64,000 nt of DNA from an uncultured Isosphaeraceae bacterium (GCA_945957605.1 CAMFLR010000003.1:680304-744303); one strand, 5' to 3'; counted from the stretch's first letter, positions 55,180-62,936 are shown. A program made the numbers and translations. The notes: generated from the letters alone by a model not told the origin.

Positions 55180-55881
55180 CTAGACCACATACGTGACTTT
55201 GTCGCTCGAGGGTGGCGAGCCGTCCTCGGGGTTCGCGTCGATCTGGACAAGGCCAATCGAGAGGCTTTTCGCTCGGGTGATCGCTTCCTTCCTGAATCCG
55301 CTGTTACAGACAAGAATACCCTTTGCCGCACCGAGATCCTGGAAGAGCGCGGAGGCCGCTTCGACCTCACTAACCGTCAGCTCCCGAGTGCTGAACCTGA
55401 TCTCCACTAGGACGAGAATGCCACCAAGGGCCCGAAGACGAATTGCGAGATCAATGGTACGACTCAGGCCGGAGTGACCAAGAATTTTGGGCTCCCGTTC
55501 GAGGCTAAAGAAGTCGCCGACGTGTCGGAACGTCTCGTTTCTCAAGAGATCGATGACCCTGCCCTCGTATTGTTTAAAACGCTGAATGGAGTCACTCTTC
55601 TTGCCCTCTTGAAGGTTGAGCGACTCGTAAAGCCGCTTCCGCGCCGCCTTCACATCGCCAATCGACAAGGCCCCCCTATCCAACGCGGCGTGGTGATCTA
55701 GGCAGAGGAAAACGAGGTTTTCCGCGTCATTCCCGCCCGAAGATTGGGAGGGGACCAAGTGGGCGATGTCCCCCGCGACGGACTTGTCAGTTCCTTCGCC
55801 AAAACAGATACAGCAACGCCGCCTGCTTTCCAGCAGCACCTTGCTTAGTTCATCCTTCGGGATCGCTCTGCTCTTGGCCAT
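55180..55881 (-). CDS. HNH endonuclease-like / Mrr-like fusion protein
   Basis: A 233-residue protein with two parts. Residues 20-75 form an HNH-type metal finger: C23-x2-C26, IAH with His41, and FLCLDHHAALD (Cys60, His63, His64, Asp68). Residues 135-215 resemble the Mrr/restriction-endonuclease fold: RTIDLA (Asp144), VLVEIRF (Glu160, Arg162 in place of the catalytic Lys), and LGAAKGILVCNSGFRKEAITRAKSLSIGLVQID, which is the conserved Mrr core. It starts 2 bases after the stop of the paralogous HNH gene. A DNA-cleaving defence or homing function is possible. Confidence 0.7.
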   Translation of the reverse strand: MAKSRAIPKDELSKVLLESRRRCCICFGEGTDKSVAGDIAHLVPSQSSGGNDAENLVFLCLDHHAALDRGALSIGDVKAARKRLYESLNLQEGKKSDSIQRFKQYEGRVIDLLRNETFRHVGDFFSLEREPKILGHSGLSRTIDLAIRLRALGGILVLVEIRFSTRELTVSEVEAASALFQDLGAAKGILVCNSGFRKEAITRAKSLSIGLVQIDANPEDGSPPSSDKVTYVV

Positions 55882-55882
55882 G

Positions 55883-56350
55883 TCAGGTCCCCGGCCCTTC
55901 TTCGAAGTTGACGTCGGGAGTGGCCTTTTTCAACTCCGCGACGGCTGCGTCGATAACGGGCTTGATCGCTGCGTAATTCGCGCTGGACGTTCGGACACGA
56001 ATGTTCCACTCCACCTGATCCGAGCCGAGTTCTCGATACAAGAGATCGCGATAATGTTTGATCTCTTCTGGCATGTAGCCAACAACGCGGTTGCTCTTTC
56101 TGTCGTAGTTCTTGTGGCATTCCAAGCAGAGGTAGGCAAGGTTGCCCACCTCGGGGTTCTGGTTGTCCTGATCCAAGTGCGCAATCTGGCCGTCAACTTT
56201 CCCCTTCTTTCCGTCCAAGAAGTAGCACATGCAGCACCGTCTTAGACATTTTCTAACAACATCATTTCGGACCTCGGTTCGTATCACCGCGCGAGGATTC
56301 TTCGCTGGCTTCGATCCTGCCGCTTTGGGAAAGCTGTTCTTCTTGGCCAT
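55883..56350 (-). CDS. HNH endonuclease-like protein
   Basis: A 155-residue protein with an HNH finger closely similar in layout to its neighbour: C39-x2-C42, IAH with His57, and LCLECHKNYD (Cys75, Cys78, His79, Asp83). The N-terminus is basic (KKNSFPKAAGSKPAKNPR). The C-terminal part has a helix segment VIDAAVAELKK. The two genes form an operon; duplication with domain gain is likely. It could be a nuclease or an inactive DNA-binding partner. Confidence 0.75.
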   Translation of the reverse strand: MAKKNSFPKAAGSKPAKNPRAVIRTEVRNDVVRKCLRRCCMCYFLDGKKGKVDGQIAHLDQDNQNPEVGNLAYLCLECHKNYDRKSNRVVGYMPEEIKHYRDLLYRELGSDQVEWNIRVRTSSANYAAIKPVIDAAVAELKKATPDVNFEEGPGT

Positions 56351-56811
56351 GGGCCTCTTTCGCGTCGACAGGGGCCACGAAGCAAGCCGAAAGACCGAAT
56401 TATCCCCAAACAGTTTCGCCGATGCAACGAGGGTCAGAGAATTAGACAGCCCGCATGGAATTCGAGTTGGAGACAGCGATCGGAACGGCGCTGCCGGCGC
56501 TCGCTTTGTCATTCTTCCTCAGGAAATCCAATGTTGAAACAACGGGAAAGAGGCCAGGACGTTTAAAAACTAGTGAGGCGATCGATCAAACTGCGGATGG
56601 TGCTTACCTCTTCCAGTGATCACAACAAACCGCAAATGTACAGTCATAGCTGGCGTTGTGGCAATTCCGTCCCAACGCAGTTCAGAAGTACCCATACGAG
56701 TATCGGGTGCTAAATTATGCAATCTACAGTGCCCTACCATACGAAAGCGGTTTGGTCGGTTATAAGCAGCAGCGACTCTTCTCCATCGCGGGTCAAGTGA
56801 TTCTCGATGCC
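56351..56811. other. Intergenic region (461 bases)
   Basis: Lies between the protease stop and the HNH gene start, both on the minus strand. It should hold the HNH operon promoter. Short open frames on both strands here read as non-coding. No repeat or RNA structure is evident. Confidence 0.4.
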
Positions 56812-57591
56812 CTATTTGCTTTTCGGTTGTGTTCTCTGTTCTCGGGATGAGCTGTTCTTGTTTACCCAAAACACGTCACCAAAACGCGCCTTGGTAGCCT
56901 TGTAGGTAATCTCAGTTTCGCGCCGGATGGAGTCGGCGATCAGAAAGATACCGCCGCCCGCGAGCGCTGGATCGTCTTTGTAGCCAACAAGGAGGACGCT
57001 GTGATACGATCCCGCCGCAACCGGAAATCCCTTCGCAAGGGTCGATTTGATGGTGCGAATGTCGTCATCGCTCAGCCCCGGTTTCGCACTCAACGGACGG
57101 ATCCAGTGAAAGTCCAGCCGGGTCGTCCGATGGAACTCGGCGGCTTCCTGAATTGCGGCCCTTTCCGGTTTTTTGTCAGGAGAGTAAGCAGCGGTATAAG
57201 CCATTGACGCTTCGCGACAGATGCCGTGCTTCTTGATTCCGCGAATGATGTTATGGAAGAAATCTCCGTCGTCAGAGCGACCCGTCGCTTCGTTCGCAGC
57301 CCAATTTGCGAATTCAACGCTCAATACAGATCCTTTGTCATCGTCCGCGGCGCACGCAAACTCGACGGCCTCAACAACCGTGAAGACCGAACAGGTACCT
57401 CGCGCTCCCTGTTGTCGCTGTTCTAGTCCCCACTTCTTGAGCTTTGGTCGCAGGTCGACGAAACTCGGCAACGCGACTGCTGCCTTATCGGCCCCGTCCG
57501 CGGCGTTTGCAATCCTCGGAGCAGTGCACTCCGAACAAAAGGCGACAAAGGATAGCGTCAGAACGGACAGTGACCGAGATAATCTAGACAT
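56812..57591 (-). CDS. Secreted papain-like cysteine protease
   Basis: A 259-residue protein of peptidase family C1 type. It has a signal peptide (LSVLTLSFVAFCSECTAPRIANA). The oxyanion Gln61 and catalytic Cys67 are in QGARGTCSVF, His197 is in GSYHSVLLVGY, and the third residue appears to be Asp220 (LIADS) rather than Asn. A Cys at 78 and others could form disulfides. There is no obvious propeptide of usual length. Secreted proteases of this class can be immune or host-interaction factors; the role in a planctomycete mobile element is unknown. Confidence 0.8.
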   Translation of the reverse strand: MSRLSRSLSVLTLSFVAFCSECTAPRIANAADGADKAAVALPSFVDLRPKLKKWGLEQRQQGARGTCSVFTVVEAVEFACAADDDKGSVLSVEFANWAANEATGRSDDGDFFHNIIRGIKKHGICREASMAYTAAYSPDKKPERAAIQEAAEFHRTTRLDFHWIRPLSAKPGLSDDDIRTIKSTLAKGFPVAAGSYHSVLLVGYKDDPALAGGGIFLIADSIRRETEITYKATKARFGDVFWVNKNSSSREQRTQPKSK

Positions 57592-57897
57592 TTTCGCGGT
57601 TCCTGGCAGCCGGAGAAATGGACGCCTCGGCGGTCACCGACGACCTGTGCTTCCGCAATCGGCCGACGTAGCGGCGGATCGACTGCGGGTACGCGGCAGT
57701 TACTAATATAACGCTCTCTCACCAACAGTGTCGACCCGCACATGGCTGGACCATAGAAGTGTCAGCGAGAAGCTCAAAGGTCGCCCTGTCGTTGACGGCA
57801 ACAATCTGTCGCTCAAATAAAGCGACGAATAATGCTTGCACGCACTCACGATTTTGTGTAATGTCGCCTTATTACTAACGTGATGATATAAAGTTTT
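57592..57897. other. Divergent intergenic region (306 bases)
   Basis: Lies between the divergent starts of the papain-like protease and a small HTH-like protein. It should contain both promoters. A TTGCAC...TGTAAT-like pair near 57836-57862 is a weak candidate for the plus direction. No gene seen. Confidence 0.35.
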
Positions 57898-58104
57898 ATG
57901 GCAAAGAGTTTAACTGGCGACGACATTCGAGAGCTTGTGCGAAGAGAGGCTGCGAGGGCCGGCGGGATTCCGATCTGGTGCAAACAAAACCAAATCTCCG
58001 ACTCGTTCCTCTATGAAGTGCTTCGAGGAAGGAGGGAACCGAGCGCCAAGCTGGCAAACGCGCTTGGCTATCGGCGGGTGATTTGCTTCGAGCCTTTTGA
58101 GTGA
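57898..58104 (+). CDS. Small HTH-like protein
   Basis: A 68-residue protein with a possible lambda-Cro/CI-type helix-turn-helix (GIPIWCKQNQISDSFLYEVLRGRREPSAKLANALGY), where DSFLYEVLRGRREPS is the usual recognition-helix region. It lies at the head of the phage-like micro-gene block and may regulate it. Confidence 0.6.
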   Translation: MAKSLTGDDIRELVRREAARAGGIPIWCKQNQISDSFLYEVLRGRREPSAKLANALGYRRVICFEPFE

Positions 58105-58135
58105 CGTAACTGAATTTGGATAACGAGGGATTGCT

Positions 58136-58492
58136 ATGGTTGATTGCGCAGCTTATCTGGATCAAGACTTAGAAGAGCGTCAGATGCGGGCGAAGCAGAT
58201 CTTGCACGAGTATTTCGAGGTCAAGGAAGGCGACGAGGAGTTCAAATGGACATTCAGCAACTGGGATGAAGTGGAACGCAGGAATCGCAAAGAGCTTCCC
58301 TACAAGACAATGCCGGTGAAACAACTGGATGAGTGGGCTAAAGGGTGGAAGTCAGCCGGTGAACGAGATCATTTTCACCGATTGCTCAAGGAGTCAAACC
58401 CTAGCGACATTTGTATCAGTACGAACCACATGCTGATGATCGCAGCGGTCCGCGACGACGCAACCACTTTCGCCATCATGGAAGCAGCATAA
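58136..58492 (+). CDS. Hypothetical charged protein
   Basis: A 118-residue acidic, soluble protein (QILHEYFEVKEGDEEFKWTF), with GAGGG 7-8 bases before the start. It follows the HTH gene by 31 bases. No family recognised. Confidence 0.6.
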   Translation: MVDCAAYLDQDLEERQMRAKQILHEYFEVKEGDEEFKWTFSNWDEVERRNRKELPYKTMPVKQLDEWAKGWKSAGERDHFHRLLKESNPSDICISTNHMLMIAAVRDDATTFAIMEAA

Positions 58493-58529
58493 ACACGAAC
58501 GAGCGAGCAACGTAGGGATATTCCAGTGG

Positions 58530-58603
58530 ACATCCGTAGTGTAACGGTAGCATGGCAGTCTCCAAAACTGTCGGTCAAGGTTCAAATCCTTGCGGGTGTG
58601 CCA
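58530..58603 (+). tRNA. tRNA-Trp (anticodon CCA) with encoded CCA end
   Basis: A full 74-base tRNA. The acceptor ACATCCG pairs with CGGGTGT (one T-G wobble), the anticodon loop CTCCAAA sits between GCAGT and ACTGT, giving anticodon CCA, and the T-loop is TTCAAAT. The 3' CCA is encoded, unlike the chromosomal tRNA-Leu at 40338. It heads the micro-gene block inside the accessory element and is likely phage-derived. Confidence 0.9.
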
Positions 58604-58617
58604 AGAATAGAGGGGAT

Positions 58618-58851
58618 ATGGCAAAGGAACGCGATTATTCAAAAACAGATGGTATACCTAATGAACGCTGGGAATTGGCCGAGGTGATCTACTCGACTAG
58701 GATTCAAGATGCATGGGGCGCCGGCAAGGATTCGACCCCGCCAGCACGCGAAGGCTATTTGCATCGTGGTGGTCGCGCGGATTTCGACCTGGCCCTCACC
58801 TGCGCAAAGGCGGTGCTAGCGCGATACGACGTGAAGAAAATGAACAGATAG
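58618..58851 (+). CDS. Phage-like small protein, unknown function
   Basis: A 77-residue protein starting at ATG 58618 (AGAGGGGAT upstream), 15 bases after the tRNA-Trp. Soluble and charged (MAKERDYSKTDGIPNERW). First of the run of tiny genes. Confidence 0.55.
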   Translation: MAKERDYSKTDGIPNERWELAEVIYSTRIQDAWGAGKDSTPPAREGYLHRGGRADFDLALTCAKAVLARYDVKKMNR

Positions 58852-58862
58852 GTAGTTGGGTT

Positions 58863-59006
58863 ATGGAAGTTATCAAGGAAGTATTGCTGCTCTCGCGTGA
58901 CAAATTCACTGGCTGGTGGCTTCTGAAAGTTTGCGATATGCCAACAGTTGCTACGCACTTCGCTGAGGCGGTTCGACAGGAAATGAGTTTGCGGAACAAC
59001 GAATAG
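58863..59006 (+). CDS. Phage-like small protein, unknown function
   Basis: A 47-residue helical, hydrophobic-charged protein (MEVIKEVLLLSRDKFTGWWLL). It starts 11 bases after the previous gene. Too short for a family call. Confidence 0.4.
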   Translation: MEVIKEVLLLSRDKFTGWWLLKVCDMPTVATHFAEAVRQEMSLRNNE

Positions 59007-59022
59007 GACATTCAGTAGCGAT

Positions 59023-59469
59023 ATGGCGATTCTCAATTACACGACCAAGATAACGTCAGAAAAGACGGCGTCGGAGATTCAGGCCAAGCTAGTCAAAGCC
59101 AAGGCTTGCGCCGTGCTGTCGGAATACGAGAATTGCGTTCTTTCACACTTGTCATTCAAGGTGAATACGATCCACGGTGAAATGGCCTTCCGGTTGCCTG
59201 CGAATATCGATGGCGTTCTGAAAGCCATGCAGCGTGATCCGAAGGTATCCAAGGGTCTGAAAACGCGGGAACAGGCCGCACGTGTGGCATGGCGCATCGT
59301 GAAAGACTGGGTCGAAGCGCAACTTGCTATCATCGAGGCCGAGATGGCGACATTACCGCAGGTGTTCTTGCCTTACATGCAGACCGGCAATGGCGAGACG
59401 GTTTATCAACGGTTTGAGAAACAGGGTTTGCCGGGGCTGGCGCTTACTTACCAGCCTCCGGTGGCTTAG
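59023..59469 (+). CDS. Phage-like protein, unknown function
   Basis: A 148-residue soluble protein, the largest of this block. N-terminal part is a helix/strand mix around KVNTIHGEMAFRLPANIDG, then a helical part (TREQAARVAWRIVKDWVEAQLAIIEAEMATLPQV) that resembles a conserved phage/metagenomic hypothetical protein pattern, by eye only. Ribosome-binding site not obvious. Confidence 0.55.
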   Translation: MAILNYTTKITSEKTASEIQAKLVKAKACAVLSEYENCVLSHLSFKVNTIHGEMAFRLPANIDGVLKAMQRDPKVSKGLKTREQAARVAWRIVKDWVEAQLAIIEAEMATLPQVFLPYMQTGNGETVYQRFEKQGLPGLALTYQPPVA

Positions 59470-59499
59470 CGATTAACGATACAACAGTCGAGAGGGGTT

Positions 59500-59694
59500 A
59501 TGGCGCAGATTCTGGAATACAAGAAGCAAGCAACTAATGACGAAAAGCTTGCCGAACTCATGCTGCACGTCCTTGGCAAGATGGGCCCGCTGAGTTTTGA
59601 AGACCTTTGCTGGATGCTATGGAGGATCGATTCGGAGGCGTTTCTACGGACTGGCAAATCCATCACGGGCTGCCAGTATTATAAACACTCATAA
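59500..59694 (+). CDS. Small protein, unknown function
   Basis: A 64-residue helical protein (NDEKLAELMLHVLGKMGPLSFEDLCWMLW), with GAGAGGGG ahead of the start. Ends directly before the next gene. Confidence 0.5.
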   Translation: MAQILEYKKQATNDEKLAELMLHVLGKMGPLSFEDLCWMLWRIDSEAFLRTGKSITGCQYYKHS

Positions 59695-59877
59695 GTGAGT
59701 ACGGGCATGATAACGATAGCTGAATTTTGCACGAGATATGAGGTAACACCTGAAGAACGCATTGATCTGGCATATCATTTGGCGGCATTGCGGTCGAGAC
59801 AGGTTTTGGAGCATTTCGGGATTAACGTGATGAAGACGCTTCGAGATAGAAGCAAGCGTAATCCGAAGGCTGAGTAA
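59695..59877 (+). CDS. Small protein, unknown function
   Basis: A 60-residue basic helical protein beginning with GTG at 59695 or ATG at 59707. It abuts the previous gene. No family recognised. Confidence 0.45.
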   Translation: MSTGMITIAEFCTRYEVTPEERIDLAYHLAALRSRQVLEHFGINVMKTLRDRSKRNPKAE

Positions 59878-59899
59878 CGGATACAAAATAGGTCAATTT

Positions 59900-60025
59900 A
59901 TGCTGACTTGGGCAGTTGCGTGGTTTCTGGTAAAAATAAAATGTACGAATACGGCGCTTTTGTTGTTTTCCATGATGCTTGACATCTTGATTATGGCGAT
60001 GCTAGCGGACGCGTTGAAACGTTAA
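59900..60025 (+). CDS. Tiny membrane protein
   Basis: A 41-residue hydrophobic protein (MLTWAVAWFLVKIKC, then ALLLFSMMLDILIMAMLADALKR), with AGGTC about 5 bases upstream. Likely one or two membrane helices, for example a holin-like or signalling microprotein. Short length makes this tentative. Confidence 0.4.
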   Translation: MLTWAVAWFLVKIKCTNTALLLFSMMLDILIMAMLADALKR

Positions 60026-60048
60026 CTAGATACGAAGGCGATTGATCT

Positions 60049-60276
60049 ATGGTTTACATCACCAAGAAAGCAGTTTGTCTGGGTAAGAAACAATATCCTG
60101 GGGGACGGATAATCGAGATATTGGTGGAACCAGAAAAGCGTCGGTTGATTCGCAGGGATACGCGTCTCGACGACTATGGCAATTTGGTTGTGACGAAAAG
60201 TCAGGCTCATGACAGCCCATTGGATATGACTGCGAACCTTTGGCGGAAGTGGGTGTCGGAATGGGAGCAACCATGA
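60049..60276 (+). CDS. Small basic protein, unknown function
   Basis: A 75-residue protein with a beta-rich beginning (VYITKKAVCLGKKQYPGG) and a C-terminal WRKWVSEWE patch. Unknown family. Confidence 0.5.
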   Translation: MVYITKKAVCLGKKQYPGGRIIEILVEPEKRRLIRRDTRLDDYGNLVVTKSQAHDSPLDMTANLWRKWVSEWEQP

Positions 60277-60294
60277 GGAAGTATAGGAAAGACG

Positions 60295-60525
60295 ATGAGC
60301 GATTTGGATTTAGCTACTTGGGCCATCTGCCCTTATATAAAGCACGTTGATCGTACCCACTACGATTGCACTGACCCGAATAGCTCGCTGGATAACTGCC
60401 ACTGCGAGCAATGCCCCGAGTGGGAAGAAGACGATGGCCAGAAATTCCGGAGAGGATGTCGAGCATTAGCTCAAGAAGCGATTGAACCGGTGCTAGCTGC
60501 GTTATCACAATCTAAGGGCGATTAA
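60295..60525 (+). CDS. Small Cys-rich protein
   Basis: A 76-residue acidic protein with five or six Cys residues in a compact pattern (CPYIKHVDRTHYDC, CHCEQC), suggestive of a zinc- or iron-sulfur-binding knuckle. Phage-like block. Confidence 0.5.
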   Translation: MSDLDLATWAICPYIKHVDRTHYDCTDPNSSLDNCHCEQCPEWEEDDGQKFRRGCRALAQEAIEPVLAALSQSKGD

Positions 60526-60527
60526 GC

Positions 60528-60698
60528 ATGGAAAAACTAATTGTGTCAAAGGACATCTTTATCAAAGCGGCAGAAGAATACTTACGCCGAATCGGTGCGA
60601 AGCCAGAATCCGCCGTACTATATCTGTATGACACTCGGAACGAGCTAGAACAGTTAGCCGAAAAGATCAATAGCCTGAAAACCGTTGGGGCAATCTAG
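60528..60698 (+). CDS. Small helical protein, unknown function
   Basis: A 56-residue helical protein (MEKLIVSKDIFIKAAEEYLRR...). Starts 2 bases after the previous stop. Not recognised. Confidence 0.45.
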   Translation: MEKLIVSKDIFIKAAEEYLRRIGAKPESAVLYLYDTRNELEQLAEKINSLKTVGAI

Positions 60699-60711
60699 AT
60701 AAGGTTGAGTA

Positions 60712-60957
60712 ATGGCTGACACGGCAGAGGAATTAATGATGCTGGAACCGGGTTGGGATGGTTATCGGGGTATTTCTGTGAGCCGGGACAACTGTAATCT
60801 GGCTAATCGCATAGCGGGAGCTTTGGAAGACGTGATTAAGGATAATCCGCAGTTTATACCGGGTGGTGATGGCTCAATTCAGGTCGAATATCATGGGAAA
60901 GAGCACATAGTTGAAATATACATTACGCAAAAGCGCGGGCAACGAAGAGGAGTTTGA
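60712..60957 (+). CDS. Small protein with GWDGYxG pattern
   Basis: An 81-residue protein with MLEPGWDGYRGISVSRDN followed by FIPGGDGSIQVEYHG and EIYITQ. Similar GWDGY...P.GDG...E patterns occur in small hypothetical proteins of several bacteria and mobile elements. The role is unknown. Confidence 0.55.
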   Translation: MADTAEELMMLEPGWDGYRGISVSRDNCNLANRIAGALEDVIKDNPQFIPGGDGSIQVEYHGKEHIVEIYITQKRGQRRGV

Positions 60958-60966
60958 AAATAGATA

Positions 60967-61185
60967 ATGACTGATAACTACAAACTATTCGTTGTTGGAG
61001 AGAGCAGCCCAGATCCGGAGAATTGGAGTATTTGGAGCGAGTATTCACTCGTAATAGCAAAAGGTGAAGACGAAGCGCGACGACTCGCTGAGAAAGACGG
61101 AGAGACACCAGTAGCGGAGATTCCGTTAACGGCACCCTTATACATATTAACGCAGAGCGAACCAAATTGGGGCGAAGATTTGTGA
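60967..61185 (+). CDS. Small acidic protein, unknown function
   Basis: A 72-residue acidic protein with Trp/Tyr-rich beginning (YKLFVVGESSPDPENWSIW). Starts 9 bases after the previous stop. Confidence 0.45.
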   Translation: MTDNYKLFVVGESSPDPENWSIWSEYSLVIAKGEDEARRLAEKDGETPVAEIPLTAPLYILTQSEPNWGEDL

Positions 61186-61207
61186 GTAACCGAGAAAGGA
61201 ATCAGTT

Positions 61208-61453
61208 ATGGAATATGTTTGGCTGCTAGCAGTCGGGATTATGGCGTGCGCTCTCAGTTTTGCTAGTGGAGCTGCTTTGGATGCAGCCGTTAATCGCTTC
61301 TGCAACCGGATACAACGCGAGGCGATTGCTACTATGGAAAGCACTATCAAAACGCAGAATGAAACGTACCAAAAGCAGCAAAAGACGTATGAAATTCAAC
61401 GCGGGACAATTGAAACACAGCGAGAAACCATCGAACTTCTTCAACGTAGATAA
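61208..61453 (+). CDS. Membrane-anchored coiled-coil protein, spanin-like layout
   Basis: An 81-residue protein: one N-terminal membrane helix (VWLLAVGIMACALSFASGAALDA) followed by a Gln/Glu/Thr-rich coiled coil with an internal repeat (TYQKQQKTYEIQRGTIETQRETIE). The layout resembles phage i-spanins or other short membrane coiled coils; the match is structural only. Last gene of the micro-gene run. Confidence 0.5.
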   Translation: MEYVWLLAVGIMACALSFASGAALDAAVNRFCNRIQREAIATMESTIKTQNETYQKQQKTYEIQRGTIETQRETIELLQRR

Positions 61454-61602
61454 TATTCAGTGTCACCTTAAGTCGACTTCGTGAAAACCTGGGATAATTT
61501 CGCGTTCACGGAAGACCGTGCGATGCCGTCGTGCTATGATGAGGCAAACTCGACGAATCGGCTCGACGAGCTTGTTCTTTCTGCGGCAAAGGAATTACAT
61601 CA
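61454..61602. other. Intergenic region after the micro-gene block
   Basis: A 149-base region. It is a possible end of the phage-like part and may contain the promoter for the next gene; no inverted repeat of note. Confidence 0.3.
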
Positions 61603-62004
61603 GTGAAGGACAACTTGTTCCCCGATGAAGCGCTCGCGATCTTGAGAGAAGCTCGTTGGGATGCGAATGCCCAACGCTCCTATGAGATCATGTCGGGGGG
61701 CTTCCGATGGTCTGACGAACGACTCGGGAACGAGGTAGCATGCCTCTGCATCGAACAGGGCAACTGGACCTTTCGCTTCGTGTTGGGCTACCGTGCGTCG
61801 CTCAGCCGAGGTGCCCCACGCAAAGAACTGCAAGCCCCGTGGGAGCAGCTAAAGAGGGAGTGCCCGGAATGGCCTGGGTTTCGCCCGGAGCGGAGTAGCC
61901 TTAGCCTGGCGGTGGAATTGGACGCGGAGCAGCGACGTGTCGACCTGGAACTGGACGAGCTCGACCGACGAATCAGCCAGCGTGGCGGCCAGCTCGACTC
62001 TTGA
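61603..62004 (+). CDS. Hypothetical protein, unknown function
   Basis: A 133-residue protein starting with GTG at 61603. It contains a helix-rich N-terminus and ends in a charged coiled-coil-like segment (RVDLELDELDRRISQRG). GC is higher than in the preceding micro-gene run. No family recognised. Confidence 0.55.
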   Translation: MKDNLFPDEALAILREARWDANAQRSYEIMSGGFRWSDERLGNEVACLCIEQGNWTFRFVLGYRASLSRGAPRKELQAPWEQLKRECPEWPGFRPERSSLSLAVELDAEQRRVDLELDELDRRISQRGGQLDS

Positions 62005-62029
62005 ACGGCTACCGGTCAAGGAGAATACG

Positions 62030-62380
62030 ATGTCCGCAAATGGGGGCGTGAACGTGCCCATCGAGCAAAGACTCTACGACCATTGCCTTGGTTCGGCTGA
62101 TCCCAGCGGGCATCTTGTGGATACTGGCAGTTTCCCGCCCGGTTGGGTTCAGCGGTTTGACGAGCTGCTCGCCGAGGCGAAAGACCGATGGGGATCCGAG
62201 ACATCACTCCCGAGGACGCTGGCTGCCGCCCTTTTCTTCGCGTCCTTTTTCCCCGAATACCGCTATGGTGCAGCTCAGGCCCTCAACGCTCGGGTAAACC
62301 AGCAGACCGAGCATGATATGGCCCATCTGCGGTCTGTAAGCAGTTTGTTCTTATTCAATGGCTTACCCCGCTCCCATTAA
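62030..62380 (+). CDS. Hypothetical protein, unknown function
   Basis: A 116-residue soluble protein starting at ATG 62030 with AAGGAG 7 bases upstream. Contains FPPGWVQRFDELLAEAKDRWG and a helix FFASFFPEYRYGAAQALNARVNQ. It follows the previous gene by 25 bases, so probably co-transcribed. No family recognised. Confidence 0.6.
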   Translation: MSANGGVNVPIEQRLYDHCLGSADPSGHLVDTGSFPPGWVQRFDELLAEAKDRWGSETSLPRTLAAALFFASFFPEYRYGAAQALNARVNQQTEHDMAHLRSVSSLFLFNGLPRSH

Positions 62381-62417
62381 TCAGGAGCCACCCAAGAACT
62401 TCAGCCGATCACCCGAT

Positions 62418-62936
62418 TCAGTGTCGGGTCGGGTTTCCCTGATCTTGTCCTTTTCCGCGAGGCGGCAAAGTGATGGCGTCGCTATAAACCTCCCGCTCGC
62501 TCCAGGCTGGCGCCGGCGGCTCGCTCAGCGAAAGAAAGAATTGCCCGCGATAGTTTCCAGCGACAGGTAGCGGATCGAGCACTTCTAAGTAGAATGATTG
62601 GAGCTCTGCCCCCGCTGGGACTGCGATTTCGCGGTCGTCGCGATGGGAGAGGATAGGGATACCCGATGGTCCGACGAGGTCGAAACGCCACCGGTATCGC
62701 GTGCCAGCCTTTCTGCGGTAGATGGCCGGGTGGAATCCTATCACCAGCTTGTCGTCAACGAGCGTCATTTTACCCACGCCGCCAGCGTGCTCGCTGGGCG
62801 TGAATCGATTGAGGTCAGCCCGTAACCAGAACTCGTTACGGGCCGCTCGAAAGTGCTGAGCGATCATCGCGGCAGCTAACGCGGCAACCGCGACGAGGAG
62901 CATCAGTGTTCCGGTCCCGTGGCGTGGTAGCCGCAT
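62418..62936 (-). CDS. Membrane-anchored protein, unknown function
   Basis: A 172-residue protein with one N-terminal membrane helix (GTLMLLVAVAALAAAMIAQHF) and a mainly beta-stranded outer domain (LVDDKLVIGFHPAIYRRKAG, RWRFDLVGPSGIPIL). ATG 62936 preceded by GAGGAG; the frame extends to 62972. The leader fits the planctomycete type TRLRTGTLMLLV. Function unknown. Confidence 0.65.
   Translation of the reverse strand: MRLPRHGTGTLMLLVAVAALAAAMIAQHFRAARNEFWLRADLNRFTPSEHAGGVGKMTLVDDKLVIGFHPAIYRRKAGTRYRWRFDLVGPSGIPILSHRDDREIAVPAGAELQSFYLEVLDPLPVAGNYRGQFFLSLSEPPAPAWSEREVYSDAITLPPRGKGQDQGNPTRH

Noticed and set aside
55072..55410. 112-codon plus-strand frame opposite the HNH-Mrr gene
   Set aside because: Antisense to the motif-bearing frame; no start context.
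56656..56850. 64-codon frame near the papain-like protease
   Set aside because: It overlaps the protease 3' end and has no ribosome-binding site or recognisable content.
57836..57862. TTGCAC and TGTAAT as a -35/-10 promoter
   Set aside because: The spacing (15 bases) is short and the match is poor, and planctomycete promoter rules are not well known; noted only in the intergenic entry.
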